Of a DNA stretch of 64,000 bases, positions 20,010-32,371 are shown piece by piece (within the stretch, counting starts at the first letter, position 1; each line of letters opens with the position of its first letter). Source of the DNA: Halichondria panicea (lineage: Eukaryota > Porifera > Demospongiae > Suberitida > Halichondriidae); contig NC_087393.1 in assembly GCF_963675165.1 (NCBI RefSeq), positions 1,548,502 to 1,612,501 of the forward strand. Direction: 5' to 3'. The notes beneath the pieces were generated by a model. The model was not told the origin of the DNA. It ran no database searches and worked only from the letters and a program-made list of their open reading frames with translations. Position numbers and translations under genes: made by a program.

Positions 20010-23000
20010 ATGGAACCTGTGGCTGGTTCCTCCAGTGGAAGATGCGAGCAAGATCAATGTGGGGGGTGTCTGGTGGAGGAAAACTCTGGGGGCATGATCA
20101 TGCTTGTGAGAAATTTGATCTGTAGATCTACGTATATTCATAATTATGTGGTAGTATTATTATAAATTGAATTGTAGTCTGTGCCATGTCAATAGCTACA
20201 CTAAACGTTTGAGGGGAGTCCATTCTATGTGTACATTTTTAGAGTGTTAACTTGATTACTGTTACGACAATCTCGTCATGTGATACCTACCTCAACTGTC
20301 CAGACATGTAACGCTTGTGGAGCGGTGGTGACTGATCAACAGCTGGTGTTTGCTGGAGAGGGACAGTCAAGCAGTTACGGCACGAGGTTTGGCAGCAAGA
20401 AAAATAGTGGTGATACAGGTCGTCTTTACTATCTACAGTCCTACACCCAAGGACCACCCCCTATTGTGACCGACCCCTTAGCACTATGCATTCATCCTAG
20501 ATTTAATCTACCAATAGAAACCACCTTTTTAGTAAGACCACGTTTACCTAAGACCTGTTATGGATACTGTTCATTGTATCTTGTTCATTCATGCCTATGG
20601 TATGTATAGACATTGTGTAATTATAATATGCAGTACTTATTGTTCAGCACCCTGGGAGCATTGAGTCAGAAGGTGAAAGGTCGTTATGTGGATCTCCAGA
20701 AGAAAAGAGAGGTAAGATGCATGTCCATTACTAGCCTCGATTCCAGGCCGCACTCCTTGTTGAGGCCTTGTGAAGGAGGCTAGTCTATTACCAGGTATTA
20801 GAGATTGCATGCACTGCTGTCTCATACTGTCATGTATATCTCTAACCCCATCCCCACTTACAGAGAAGCCTGCTTGCTGTGATTGATAAGATGGGTTGCG
20901 ATGCTCATATCAGAGGAGCTGAATTACGAACGGTACACTCTCTTACTATAAAAATCTTCTTCTTCCTTCAAACAATTCCTCTCCTGCAGTGTAAGGACGA
21001 AGGCATACGCTTGCTGAAAAGCCTCAAATTCCACAAGACAAAACATGTTGCTGCTGGGTGAGTAGATTTCGGGCATGCATGCAGCTGGAAAAAATGTTTA
21101 GGCATAGCAGCATTTAATTATGAATTATAAATCCCTTGAATCTCTTTGTTCCTCCCTTGCAGACTGATCTACCTAGCTCTGAGAAGGCAGGGTCTTGCAG
21201 TCACCTTTAGAGACGTCTCGGTACGTACGCTATCCCTGCATGATCACATAATTGTGACGATAATTCTTATTGCAATAGCAACTGACTCATGTGGGAATGA
21301 AACCACTGAGAAGGAGTGTCATATGGCTCAAGAGGGAATGCAGTGCATCATCTGTAAGTTATATCCATCAAATTTGTCTCCAGCTAGTGCACACTAAAAT
21401 TCACTGTACAACTCTCCAGTTAAAAGTATTGGGTTTAATTTAATGATCACCCTCCTAACCGGGGGCAACGAGAATTTTGTTGTTGTTCTTGGATATGTTG
21501 TTCTTGTATCCAGTCTGTTGCGTATGATTTTTTTGCCACAGCATAATTTTTTCTTCCTTGCACCACCTCCAGCTCTCAGGAGGAGAAATTGTCAGTGATT
21601 TGCCGTTCACATTTGAGCAGAGAATACAACTATTGCTGGACCAATTGAAGTTACCAAAGAAAGAGACGAATGAAGCTAAAAGAGCTGCTAATGAGTGAGT
21701 CAAGGACAGACACCATTTCTTAATCGTACTATAATTATTATAGTCGCAAATCTAGGTAAGGATCGCAAATAATTTATGCCGAAGTTCTAGGAACTGTGCA
21801 TCCCTCAATCCACGTATCTCACCTAATCAACTATTCAAAGGCCAAGTGATATAACGCTCGCCAAATTTACCTCTATAATTATATGGTACACTAAATTGTG
21901 ATAAAAGAGTATATATAATCATGGCCTGTGAACAATTGTACTTCCTCTATTCTACAGTTTGAAGGAGATTTTGTTTGGTTCCAACGAGTAAGTGAGATTA
22001 ATTTTGGCTATTCAAATCTCGGCTCATCCTCTCACCCCTTTATAGAAAACTTGAGATCCACTCTTACTGTACTATCTTGATATTTGCTCTTGACCATGTC
22101 TACAAGGACAAGCCTCAGGCAGTAAGACAAACTCCTCCTCTTTGGCACTATTGATTTGTGCAGTTCCACAATTTTCTTACCCGTACTAATGCAATGAAAT
22201 GATGTACGAGTGCCTGCCAGTTTGAGGGTGTTTGGGGGAGGAGGGCAAGTACTCACTGTCATATAATTATACCTGTTAAAATACTATAATTATTTGTCCT
22301 TCTTTCTTGATTGTCATTGTAGGAACACTGGATTACTTCAGTCGCCAACCTTGTGCAAATTAAGACTACAACTATGACTAATGTGAGAACATGCATGATG
22401 TCACTATACAAAACGTATAGCTTTGTACAATAATGTCTACACGTGCATGGTTGCTAGCGGTGTTGGTTGGACTAACAGTGGCTGCATGTACATATTAACA
22501 GGAGCCCATAAATAAGAGAAGAAGCGGCTAACTTCAACGTATACTCGGGGATCACGTTTCGTAATTGCCGCTGAAACTGCTCTTCCTTGTATGGAAGCGA
22601 CTAAGTGCTTGCAACCGCAGCCCTGTATTGCGTATAACACGTGTAGGGATTCAAACGTAAGTGACTCTGTATAATTATATGGAAATGCGGTCATAACCAC
22701 TTACGAAACGTCATCTCCGTAGTCAGCCGCTTCTTCTCTTATTTATGGGCTCCTGGTATTAAGTATTATTTAGAACACACCTAGCCAAGATTAAGTGTTT
22801 TAATCTGCGTGCCGAGGATGGCCTCGAGGTTAACGTGGTGCTCGAGGCGCAGCTGAGAGCATTACGTAACCGAGAGGCCATCCGAGTGCACCAGATTAAA
22901 ACACGTGACTTAGCTAGGTGTGTTCTAAAGGATTTAGTGCTGTCACGTGAGCTCTAGCCTCGTGGCAGCTAGATCTAGCTACATTTCAAATCAATTGCTG

Positions 23001-25657
23001 GTGGCTAGCTAGCTAGCTAGACGTAATAGCAAGTTTTAGTAGGTTTGTAGATCCAGTAACTGATGCAGATACTATCTAAAGCTATCTGGACTGACTGGGC
23101 ATGTTCTCGACTTATTTCTCCTGCTGACCAACAGTCCCGATCCCACTACTGGATATGCCTCCAGCTGATCTGGCTTACTGGATGGGAAACTTTGTGCGCA
23201 AACTATATGGCAATGAGTATCTGGTTTGCTCTTTTGGAACGCTATGATATTTGAAGCACCTTTGATGAAACGATTATATGGATCTGGCTTAGGTACAGGT
23301 ACGTACATCTTCGAAGCAAGCTGAGTCTATTTCTCCAGACGAAAAAGCGATGCTATGGTCAAGTCAGCAATTCGGTACACTTACTACACATGAAACAAGT
23401 CGAAACGATAACATTCAACTTTCTAATACTTTTCAGCTTTGCTTGTATACGTATTCAATCTGCTTGTATTATTATTATAATTATGATTACATTCAGATTC
23501 AATCTGCTTGTATTATGGTTGTTTGATAAAAAGTGTGCATTAACAAACCTACTTAAAGCACACTTAACCAACTTAAAGCACACTTAAGTGTGGATTAAGT
23601 TATTTAATCCATGGTCACCTGACTGCTTTCAGATAAGCTGATTGGCTGGAGATCATGTGATCAGCACTAAGTAGGTATAATTTGCTAAACACAGGCTGAA
23701 ACACTCTATGAAAACTTATCCTGAACATGTAGAGGGCGACCACAATAATTAATTATAGACACATTTCACTTATTTTGTATGTACGTTTGTGTATGTTGTT
23801 TTGATAATCAATAACGCTTTTGTTTGTAGAAAGTCAGTATCATGAAAGATAAACTTTTCTCAGCTGCAAAGAAGATACCATCCCTGGGTAAGCCTCACAC
23901 ACCAACATAATCTGCTCCATTCACACAAATGTTCCCATTGTGTAGAATCACGGATCAGGGAGAAGGGAATACTTCGGAGAAATATAAACAAGTATATCCA
24001 TTACATTTTGGAGAACAAGAGTTATCTAATCAGCCTCAATAAAGGGTCAGTCATGTTTTATAATTATACTCACTTGCCTATTTCAATTTTGGCCCTCAAA
24101 CTGGAATAAATACTCCACTCCCAACGAACCTCTCAACATTATGAATATAATTGGCTTCTAAAGAATCACACCTGTATCAGTTCAATAGAAAGTAAATTGT
24201 ACCCCAGCAGATGTATTTGCACCTGGGTATATGTTATAGTTATTGACTGGTTGACTAGTAATTATGGCTTATAAACAACCAATGCCGAGGGCACAGCCCG
24301 AGGCTGAGGTTGTTTATAAACCATAATTACTAGGCAACCAGTCAACAACTGATTTATTTACTGCAAAAACAGCAAAACAGTCATTTGAACATCAGTGGAG
24401 ACAGTTAAACTTGCTCTCACAGCCTCAGAATTATGCAGTTAGAACAGTTACAGGCATAGAACTAGCAGTACTACTGTGGAGCTACATGAGCTAGCTAGCT
24501 AGGTTCAGCTAGCTGGAAGCCATGCATAAACTTTGACCAGACCCGCCCACCACTAAATGCAGCTGCGAGGTTTGTACGTACATGTAGGTAGCTAGCCTAG
24601 CTACGTACCTACCTGTACTGTAGCTCTGAACTAGTCTGTTATTGTCAACAACACCACAGTCTACTTGTAATCCTCTACTTCTGAGCCACAGCCTTGACTA
24701 CTGAGAAAGCACAGAGCAAGAATTTGACTACAGGCTTCAGCTAGCTCAGTTCAATACTGTCAAGCTTACACAACATTTTTGAATTTTTTTATTGCGTGCA
24801 ATCATAGATAATAGAGCACAGAAATCTCTATTATCTATGGTGCAATGTACCAAATTTTGTCAAGATGCATCATATCAATTCAAATCTGCTGAGGAAGTAG
24901 ATTATAAGAATAGTGCCTGGGGGAAGTAATTATATAATATAATTACTGGACATCACCTAGGATACGGACTGAATCAGTAAATAAATAAAATTATGTTGTC
25001 CAATCGGAAGTATTACCTGATTAAAGGCCAAGGCGTTTATTTTCTAACTGAACTTTCAGGGTGAGGCATTTAAACGAGACTGATGTCTCCCGCATTTAAT
25101 TGAGACCATAAAACCGGGCGATTAATATATACATGTTAGCTATAATTGCAGTTTTTCACTTTTAGAGAATCTAAAACCGATAATGAGTCGCCTGCTGAGG
25201 ATGAATCGAACATGGCTACTGAGCCCACCGCACCTAGTGGGGATATTTTCCCCAACATCATGTTACACCCCTCGACCAGAAGTAGACACAGACGGGAACA
25301 ACGTGCAATGGTCTCACCTACGGCATGTAGTGGTACCTCCCAGGAAGAAGAGAGATGTAGTGATCTGGACGATGCTGAACTCGATACGTACCTAGCAACC
25401 GATAAGGAGGTGGGCTATGTGGGGGGTAGCTGAATAGTTTGTGTAATACATAATTGCTATTTAAGTGCGACATTGTATATAGACTCGTATATACTACCTA
25501 TGTGTGATTTAAGGCGACCATAAGAGATACGTGCATACTAGCGTACAACTTAATAATTAACCCGAGCCCATAGAGTTACGGATTGTAGTATTATCATGTG
25601 AACTCTCTGTAGGTGAAGAAGAAGACACGTTACTTCAAGCGGCACCACATCATTTAG
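20010..25657 (+). CDS. BRF2: TFIIIB subunit of the Brf family, BRF2-like (about 14 exons)
   Basis: Exons read as 20010-20105, 20304-~20386, ~20648-20711, 20864-20932, 20990-21057, 21163-21220, 21573-21694, 21958-21987, 22046-22121, 22323-22382, 23830-23887, 23946-24045, 25166-25409 and 25613-25657, about 390 residues. The product would recruit RNA polymerase III with TBP. An N-terminal zinc ribbon is split between exons 1 and 2 (QCGGC ... TCNACGAVV). A cyclin-like fold follows, e.g. RSLLAVIDKMGCDAHIRG and HVAAGLIYLALRRQGLAV. Near the C-terminus DLDDAELDTYLATDKEV matches the TBP-contacting block of BRF1/BRF2, and the protein ends in a basic stretch. The exon 2/3 junction is uncertain: GAG|gtttgg to ttcag keeps frame, but the stronger CAG|gtcgtc donor does not. 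The intron at 22383-23829 carries two MITEs. Confidence 0.75.
20731..20783. repeat. Short hairpin repeat in a BRF2-like intron
   Basis: CTAGCCTCGATTCCAGGCCG followed by CCTTGTGAAGGAGGCTAG. Same family as 10083-10129; it lies inside the short intron at 20712-20863. Confidence 0.6.
22499..22755. repeat. 257-bp MITE in a BRF2-like intron
   Basis: The ends are CAGGAGCCCATAAATAAGAG(AAGAAGCGGC) and its exact complement, arms of 30 bp, with a further pair ATCACGTTTCGTAA / TTACGAAACGTCAT inside. TATTAA occurs on both flanks (directly before the left end, one base after the right end), suggesting a TA-rich target duplication. Confidence 0.75.
22769..22929. repeat. 161-bp MITE beside the previous one
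   Basis: TTTAGAACACACCTAGCCAA on the left is matched by TAGCTAGGTGTGTTCTAAA on the right, and AGTGTTTTAATCT pairs with AGATTAAAACACGT. The GC-rich core has GAGGATGGCCTCGAGG facing GAGAGGCCATCCGAG. Confidence 0.75.
24243..24346. repeat. 104-bp hairpin repeat in a BRF2-like intron
   Basis: TTGACTGGTTGACTAGTAAT and its near-exact complement bound a core CCGAGGGCACAGCCCGAGG. Arms are about 40 bp with few mismatches, including AACAACC/GGTTGTT. No coding capacity. Confidence 0.7.
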
Positions 25658-25914
25658 GACTGAATTAAACTTCTTCCTTAGTTTCAGCAATAATGACATT
25701 ATTATTGTCTAGTAATTTTTATGCATTTATCGTTGGCTATTGATCATCATCATATTTATCAATTTTGTTGTATTAACACTATAGTGGAGGAGCCAAGTAA
25801 CAATTTAAAAAACTTCTAACGATGTTGTGTCAGCTACTTAGTCATGCATGTACAGCTACTAACTAACTATACATGCATACAATGAAAGCATTCTGGAGTA
25901 TTCAGGTATGTCTC

Positions 25915-28847
25915 TCACATGCCCAGGATCTTCTTGCCCCAGGCTACAATAGTGTCAGTGTCCACCACATCGTTCACAGTGGATCCAACGTCGTAGCCCA
26001 TGCTCTGATACTCGGTCAGCGAGAACATCTTATCTTTGCACTTGATATAAATGTCCTTGTTCGGGGTGTAAAACTGGTTATTCGCTGTAAATGGAACTAA
26101 TCCTTTCAATGAGTTGTCAGGATTGCAACTTCCAAACTCGTAAATGTTCGGGTTTCCAAGGACGCAGGAATTGTTAGACCACACCTCACCCCAACCAGAA
26201 GGGAGATCCCCAGTAGAGGCACCGTCACTATTAGCGCAAAAAGGCTTAGAGAAAAATCCCCCAACACCCTCCTCCACAAAGCTGTGCGCCGCATCAGGAT
26301 AGATGTATAGGTTGTACTTAACTACTTTTGTGTGTCCAAGGTAGTTCTTGTACCCTCCATAAATGAGAAAATTGTACGTGTCGTAATAATAGCAAGAGCC
26401 ATCGTCATGGTCTATTGGCCACGTGGAGTGATAGTTATTGATGAAAAAGTTTTGCGTCAGGTTAGTAGTGGCTGGTTGTAGAGACGGAGTAATTCCGTCG
26501 TTCACCTTTGTGAGATATGGTTGTCTGTCCCACGAATTAAATGGTCCATGATCGCCAGTCTCGCGAACCATGTTGAAACCCAGGTTATGAACTACATTGT
26601 GACCTCCTCCGAATCCGTCATTAAAATTGATACCAGCTCGAGGTCCATTGAATAACACATTGTTAGAGAATGTTGTTTGAGCAGTGAGAGCCTGAATGTA
26701 TGCTGAAGTTTGCTTGCCAAATATTCCAATCTCTCGCATTACATTGTTAGCAATAACATTTCCACGAGGTTGGTTGCCATTTGTTCCATCAATCAATTCT
26801 GTTGAGCCAACCGAAGCAATTGCGCTGTCACCCGTGAAAAAGAATTCATTATTTTTTATGAGAGTCTTTCTTATGTAATTGCTAAGAAAAATACCATTTC
26901 CACCAGGTGAATCAAATCGACAACTATGAATTGTTAGACCCTCGACACCTTCTGCAAACACAGCCCCTCCTCTGTGAATGGACCAGTCTCCTCCGCTGGG
27001 GACCTCGTACGAATCAAAATACGTCGGTTGAGTGTGAGCAAATGTAATGTTCATGAAAGTAATGTTGTAAACGGGTGAGTCCATTGATCCTTGCACATTG
27101 AATAGCCTCTTGAGTACAGTACCGACACCACTAGTAGGCAAAGTGCTGTTTGGATAAAGGTAGAGTTTCATTTCCGTTTCATTGTAAAACCATTCTCCAG
27201 GAGCATCCAATTCTTCAAAAATATTCTCCACATACCATTCAGCACCTGTTAAACAGCCTCTGGCCTCTTGATAGCCACCATAGTCAAACTGAATCTCTCG
27301 CTTGGTGTTGTCTCTTCCTTTCACTGCAAACTGCCAGTTCCCCCAGTGTCCACAGTGAAACGCATGTATCACTCCTGTTTCTGGATGTGTCCATGTGCGA
27401 TTAACGAATCCTTCCTGAGCAGAGTAAACCAGCCCCGTTGAGATGATGTATGTTGAACCACCCCCTCCAGTAGGATGCGTCGTGCCCCAGTAGGATTGTG
27501 GGGGGTTGAAAACAGCCACGGGCCCTCCAATCCCGATCTGAAACTGTGGGAAATGTGTCCCATTTCTTTCTGGACTTTCAATATGTATCTCTTCAGGTTT
27601 CCCTCTGTTCTGTGGTGGCATCCAGGTATCAGCTTTGGACACGTAGCCAGTCGGATTGGTGTGGAGACCCATGGTTTCTGGATTTCCATCAGGATATCGA
27701 GCACGCACAGCTCTTTGTCCATTTAGGAATAACGAAGTGAAAGGAATTGGGGCTTGCTTGCTGAGGTCTGCCACCATTATGTTGAGTTTCTTGCCACTGA
27801 TGTGACCTTGATCTGTTGTAGGTACCCATAGTCCATCAGCTCTGAAGTAGCACATCTTTGCAAAGGCTCCTGTTGAAGGCCCATGCCATGTGTAAGCAAA
27901 GCAAGTGTTTTCCTGTGCACACGCTTTTTGGCAGTCATCAGAACTGTTCATACTGCCAACAAATGTTGCCATTGAACTACTATCACCTGGATTTGAAACT
28001 GCCCCATTGATAGCATTTATTCCGTTCATCTGTGGTTCCATTCTGTTTACATATTGGTTCCACTGGAAAGTGTATTGTTTTCCTCCACTTATGAGTGTTG
28101 GCTTCGATTTATCTCCTTGAATGGTAAGGTGGCTATCATCATGTCCTAGATCAAGTGTATCAGTTAGGTAGTAATCTCCGGGGGCCAGTATAATCATTCC
28201 TTCGTCTGTTAGCTTGGTCTTTTGACCTCGATACAAGTCGACAGCATGGTAAACAGTTTTCACTGGTTTGTCAGAAGTTCCAGGGTTGTTGTCATCTCCA
28301 CTGTTAGAGTCAACATAAACAGTAATGTCAGGATTGCTACTTTTCAGAGCTTTATTTTCAGACAGGAGAGGTTTTTTGGAGCTTTTTGGAACTGGTGAAA
28401 TGTTACAAGCTGCTAATTGCAGTGCATCGTAGGCGTAATGTACTTGACTGTTAGGCTGCAAAAAAATCCATAAATGTTCTGACTTTCTGGAGAGAATAGG
28501 ATAGTATAGACTAATTTGTTATTATTATGGTAAATGGTGGAGCTCATCATCTATATATATATATACTGGTTATAGAATACTCAGATCTATCTACCACAAA
28601 TGTGAAATACACCTTAATCCAGCCTTAATCCAATATAGCTACCTAGATCTAGTTAGATCTATACCTGTTGAGTTAGAAGTTGGTTGGCAAAGTCCCAAGC
28701 CAGCTCCTTGACGGCACAGTCGAGCTTTGGGTCCACATTGACAGGCTTAGCACTGGCTCTCGGTAGAGGGGAGCCACCAGAGCCTGTACACTGCACCTCT
28801 TGCAAGGCAAAGAGTAAGCTGCACACAATAAGTGGATTTAGTTTCAT
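25915..28847 (-). CDS. Secreted beta-helix protein, paralogue A (two exons)
   Basis: Exon 1 (28665-28847) encodes a signal peptide (MKLNPLIVCSLLFALQEVQC) and a short Pro/Ala linker. A 209 bp intron follows, and exon 2 (28455-25915) encodes the rest, 907 residues in all. VYVDSNSGDDNNPGTSDKPV followed by TVYHAVDLYRG and ILAPGDYYLTDTLDLG is the usual opening of right-handed parallel beta-helix (pectate-lyase-like) proteins. Later N-rich turns (FNGPRAGINFNDGFGG, VIANNVMREIGIFG) fit helix coils. An Apple/PAN-like insert with paired cysteines (SSDDCQKACAQENTCFAYTW) interrupts the helix. Many NxT/NxS sites suggest glycosylation. I see no certain catalytic residues, so enzyme versus structural role is open. 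First of five tandem paralogues. Confidence 0.85.
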
Positions 28848-28925
28848 GCTTTCAAATGCACTGTTTGTATACAGTATGGATCCAGAGCTGCATCATTCTA
28901 GATTCATTAGAGTCTAGACTATCAT

Positions 28926-28950
28926 GTGACTGGAAAAGAGGGGTGGGGCT
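28926..28950 (-). promoter_or_regulatory. Conserved CACCC-type upstream box of paralogue A
   Basis: On the gene strand AGCCCCACCCCTCTTTTCCA, then GTCAC, lies 79 bp upstream of the ATG. The same box precedes all five paralogues at 19-79 bp. CACCC boxes are typical KLF/Sp-type sites; the factor here is a guess. Confidence 0.5.
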
Positions 28951-29086
28951 GTGTTTTGCAGAATTTGACTAATTATAGCTACTGAGGATTAGAGGTCCTT
29001 AGTTGAATGCTATTCATTTACCTCAGCATAATTATCTCTATACATCTAGATCTAGCTATACACATATTTGTAGCTTACCATACTTC

Positions 29087-29129
29087 CTAGCCTCGATTCC
29101 AGGCTGAGGCGGCCTTGTGAAGGAGGCTA
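29087..29129. repeat. Short hairpin repeat between paralogues A and B
   Basis: CTAGCCTCGATTCCAGGC followed by CCTTGTGAAGGAGGCTA; same family as 10083-10129. It is absent from the corresponding spacers between the other paralogues. Confidence 0.6.
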
Positions 29130-29296
29130 CATGCTTCCATGAAATAGTATACTTTGTAACAATATTATTTTGTGCATAAAACAGATGATTACATAGGTGG
29201 AGCCATCTGAAGTAACAATACAATCATTTTTTCAGTAGCTAGATCTAGTGCTGCTAAAGTTAATATTAAAATGTACTTTATTTATTAAAAGCACCA

Positions 29297-32171
29297 TCAC
29301 ATGCCCAGGATCTCTTTGCCCCAGGCTACAATAGTGTCAGTGTCCACCACATCGCTCACAGTGGATCCAATGTCATAGCCCATGCTCTGAAACTCGGCCA
29401 GCGAGAAGTTTTTGTTTTTACACTTGATATAAATGTCTTTGTTTGGGGTGTAAAACTTGTTGTTTGATGTAAATGGAACTATTCCTTTTAGTGACTTGTC
29501 AGGATCGCAACTTACGAAATCATAAACGTTCGGATTTCCAATGATGCAGGAATTGTTAGACCACATCTCACCCCAGCCAAGAATATCAATTGAGGCACCG
29601 TGACTAAAAGCACAGAAGGGAATAACTATAGTTTTTCCAATACTTTCCTCCACTAAGCTGTGCACCGCATCAGGATAGATATATAAGTTGTACTTGACCA
29701 CTTTTGTGCGTCCAAAGTGGCTTTTGGAACCTCCATAAATGAGAAAATTGTACGTGTCGTAATAGTAGCAAGAGCCATCGTCATGGTCTATTGGGAAAGC
29801 AGAGTGATAGTTATTTATGAGAAAGTTCTGTGTCAGATTAGTAGTGGCTGGTTGTAGAGACGGAGTCATTCCATCCTTCACCTTTGTGAGATATGGTTGT
29901 CTGTCCCACGAGTTAAATGGTCCATGATCGCCAGTCTCGCGAACCATGTTGAAACCCAGGTTATGAACTACATTGTGACCTCCTCCAAATCCATCATTAA
30001 AATTAATACCAGCTCGAGGTCCATTGAAGAACACATTGTTAGAGAAAGTAGTTTGAGCAGTGAGAGCCTGAATGTATGCTGAAGTTTGCTTGCCGAATAT
30101 TCCAATCTCTCGCATCACATTGTTGGCAATAAGATTTCCACGGGGTTGGTTGCCATTTGTTCCATCGATTAATTGTGTTAAGCCAACCGAAGCAATTGCG
30201 CTGTCACCCGTGAAAAAGAATTCATTATTTTTTATGAGAGTCTTTCTTATGTAATTGCTAAGAAAAATGCCATTTCCACCAGGTGAGTCAAACCGACAGC
30301 TGTGAATTGTTAGACCCTCAACACCTTCTGCAAACACAGCCCCTTCTCTGTGAATGGACCAGTCTCCTCCGCTGGGAACCTCGTACAAATCTAAATACGT
30401 GGGTTGAGTGTGAGCAAATGTAATGTTCATAAAAGCAATGTTGTAAACGGGCGAGTCCATTGATCCTTGTACATTGACTAGCCTCTTGAGTACAGTTCCG
30501 ACACCACTAGTAGGCAAAGTGCTGTTTGGATAAAGGTAGAGTTTCATTTCCGTTTCATTGTAAAACCATTCTCCAGGAGCGTCTAACTCTTCGAAAATGT
30601 TTTCCACATACCATTCAGCACCTGTTAAACATCCTCTGGCCTCTTGATAGCCACCATAGTCAAACTGAATCTCTCGCTTGGTGTTGTCTCTTCCTTTCAC
30701 TGCAAACTGCCAGTTTCCCCAATGTTTACAGTGAAACGCATGAACTACTCCTGTTTCTGGATGTGTCCATGTGCGATTAACGAATCCTTCCTGAGCAGAA
30801 TAAACCAGCCCCGTTGAGATAATGTATGTTGAACCACCCCCTCCAGTAGGATGCGTTGTACCCCAGTAAGATTGTGGGGGATTAAAAACAGCCACGGGCC
30901 CACCAATCCCGATCTGAAACTGTGGGAAATGTGTTCCATTTCTTTCTGGACTCTCAATATGTATCTCTTCAGATTTCCCTTTGTTTTGTGGTGGCATCCA
31001 GGAATCAGCTTTGGATACGTAGCCAGTCGGGTTCGTGTGGAGACCCATGGTTTCTGGGTTGCCATCAGGATATCGAGCACGCACAGCTCTTCGTCCATTT
31101 ATGAATAACGAGGTGAAAGGAATCGGGGCTTGCTTGCTGAGGTCTGCCACCATTATGTTGAGTTTCTTGCCACTGATACAACCTTGATCTGTTGTAGGTA
31201 CCCATAGTCCATCAGCTCTGAAGTAGCACATGTTAGCAAAGGCTCCTGTTGAAGGCCCATGCCATGTGTAGGCAAAGCAAGTGTTTTCCTGGGCACACGC
31301 TTTCTGGCACTCGTCAGAACTGTTCATACTGCTAACAAATGTTGCCATGTAACTACTGTCACCCGGATTTAATACTGCCCCATTGATAGCATTTATTCCG
31401 TTCATCTGTGGTTCCATTCTGTGTATGAATTGGTCCCACTGAAAAGTGTATTGTTTTCCTCCACTTATGAGTGTTGGCTCCGATTTATCTCCTTGCATGG
31501 TAAGGTGGCTATCATCATGTCCTAGATCAAGTGTATCAGTTAGGTAGTAATCTCCGGGGGCCAGTATAATCATTCCTTCGTCTGTCAGCTTGGTCTTTTG
31601 ACCTCGATACAAGTCGACAGCATGGTAAACAGTTTTCACTGGTTTGTCAGAAGTTCCAGGGTTGTTGTCATCTCCATTGTTAGAGTCAGCATAAATAGTT
31701 ATGTCAGCCTTGTTATTTTTTAGAACTTTATTTTCAGACAGGAGAGGTTTTTTGGAGCTCTTTGGAACTGGTGGAATGTTACAAGCTGCTAATTGCAGTG
31801 CATCGTAGGCATAATGTACTTGACTGTTTGGCTGCAAAAAATAAAAAATGGATTCCACAAACTACTAGATCCCTGTCTCTTTAATTAATATAGTCTACTG
31901 TTAAATACACCCATTGTAAATCAATCTATTAAGCTCAATATACAAATGTTAGATACACCTTAATCCTTAGATCCAGTATATCTACCTGTTCAGTCAGAAG
32001 TTGGTTGCCAAAGTCCCAAGCTAGCTCCTTGATGGCACAGTCAAGCTTTGGGTCCACATTGACAGGCTTAGCACTGGCTCTCGGTAGAGGGGAGCCACCA
32101 GAGCCTGCACACAGCACCTTTTGCAAGGCAAAGAGTAAGCTGAACACGATAAGTGGATCTAGTAGCTTCAT
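29297..32171 (-). CDS. Secreted beta-helix protein, paralogue B (two exons)
   Basis: Exon 1 (31986-32171) gives the signal peptide (MKLLDPLIVFSLLFALQKVL), exon 2 is 31831-29297; 906 residues with a 154 bp intron. Same layout as A: beta-helix opening, Apple/PAN-like insert (SSDECQKACAQENTCFAYTW), then Asn-rich coils. Compared with A and C, a C-terminal segment is of a second type (GSKSHFGRTKVV, ESIGKTIVIPFCAFSHG), shared with D and E. A poly(A)-type AATAAA on the minus strand (29281-29286) lies 11 bases beyond the stop. Intact. Confidence 0.85.
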
Positions 32172-32206
32172 GCTGCTGCCAGCTTATGTTTGCAGATTTA
32201 TTATAC

Positions 32207-32229
32207 GATTGGAAAAGAGGGGTGGGGCT
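32207..32229 (-). promoter_or_regulatory. Conserved CACCC-type upstream box of paralogue B
   Basis: Gene-strand AGCCCCACCCCTCTTTTCCA lies 36 bp upstream of the ATG, matching the boxes of the other paralogues. Confidence 0.5.
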
Positions 32230-32371
32230 CTTGTGCAGAATTATTATGAAACACATTGATGTGTGGAGTCATCTCAACATAATAACTAAATCTAAATCTA
32301 GAATCTATTTGATCTATCATTTTGTTACAGTAATAGTTCTACTATCTTTGGAAATTTGTTTTTTCTCTACC

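Noticed and set aside
27369-27722. 117-residue minus-strand frames recurring in every beta-helix paralogue
   Set aside because: They are shadows of the conserved beta-helix coding frame and appear at the same offset in each copy.
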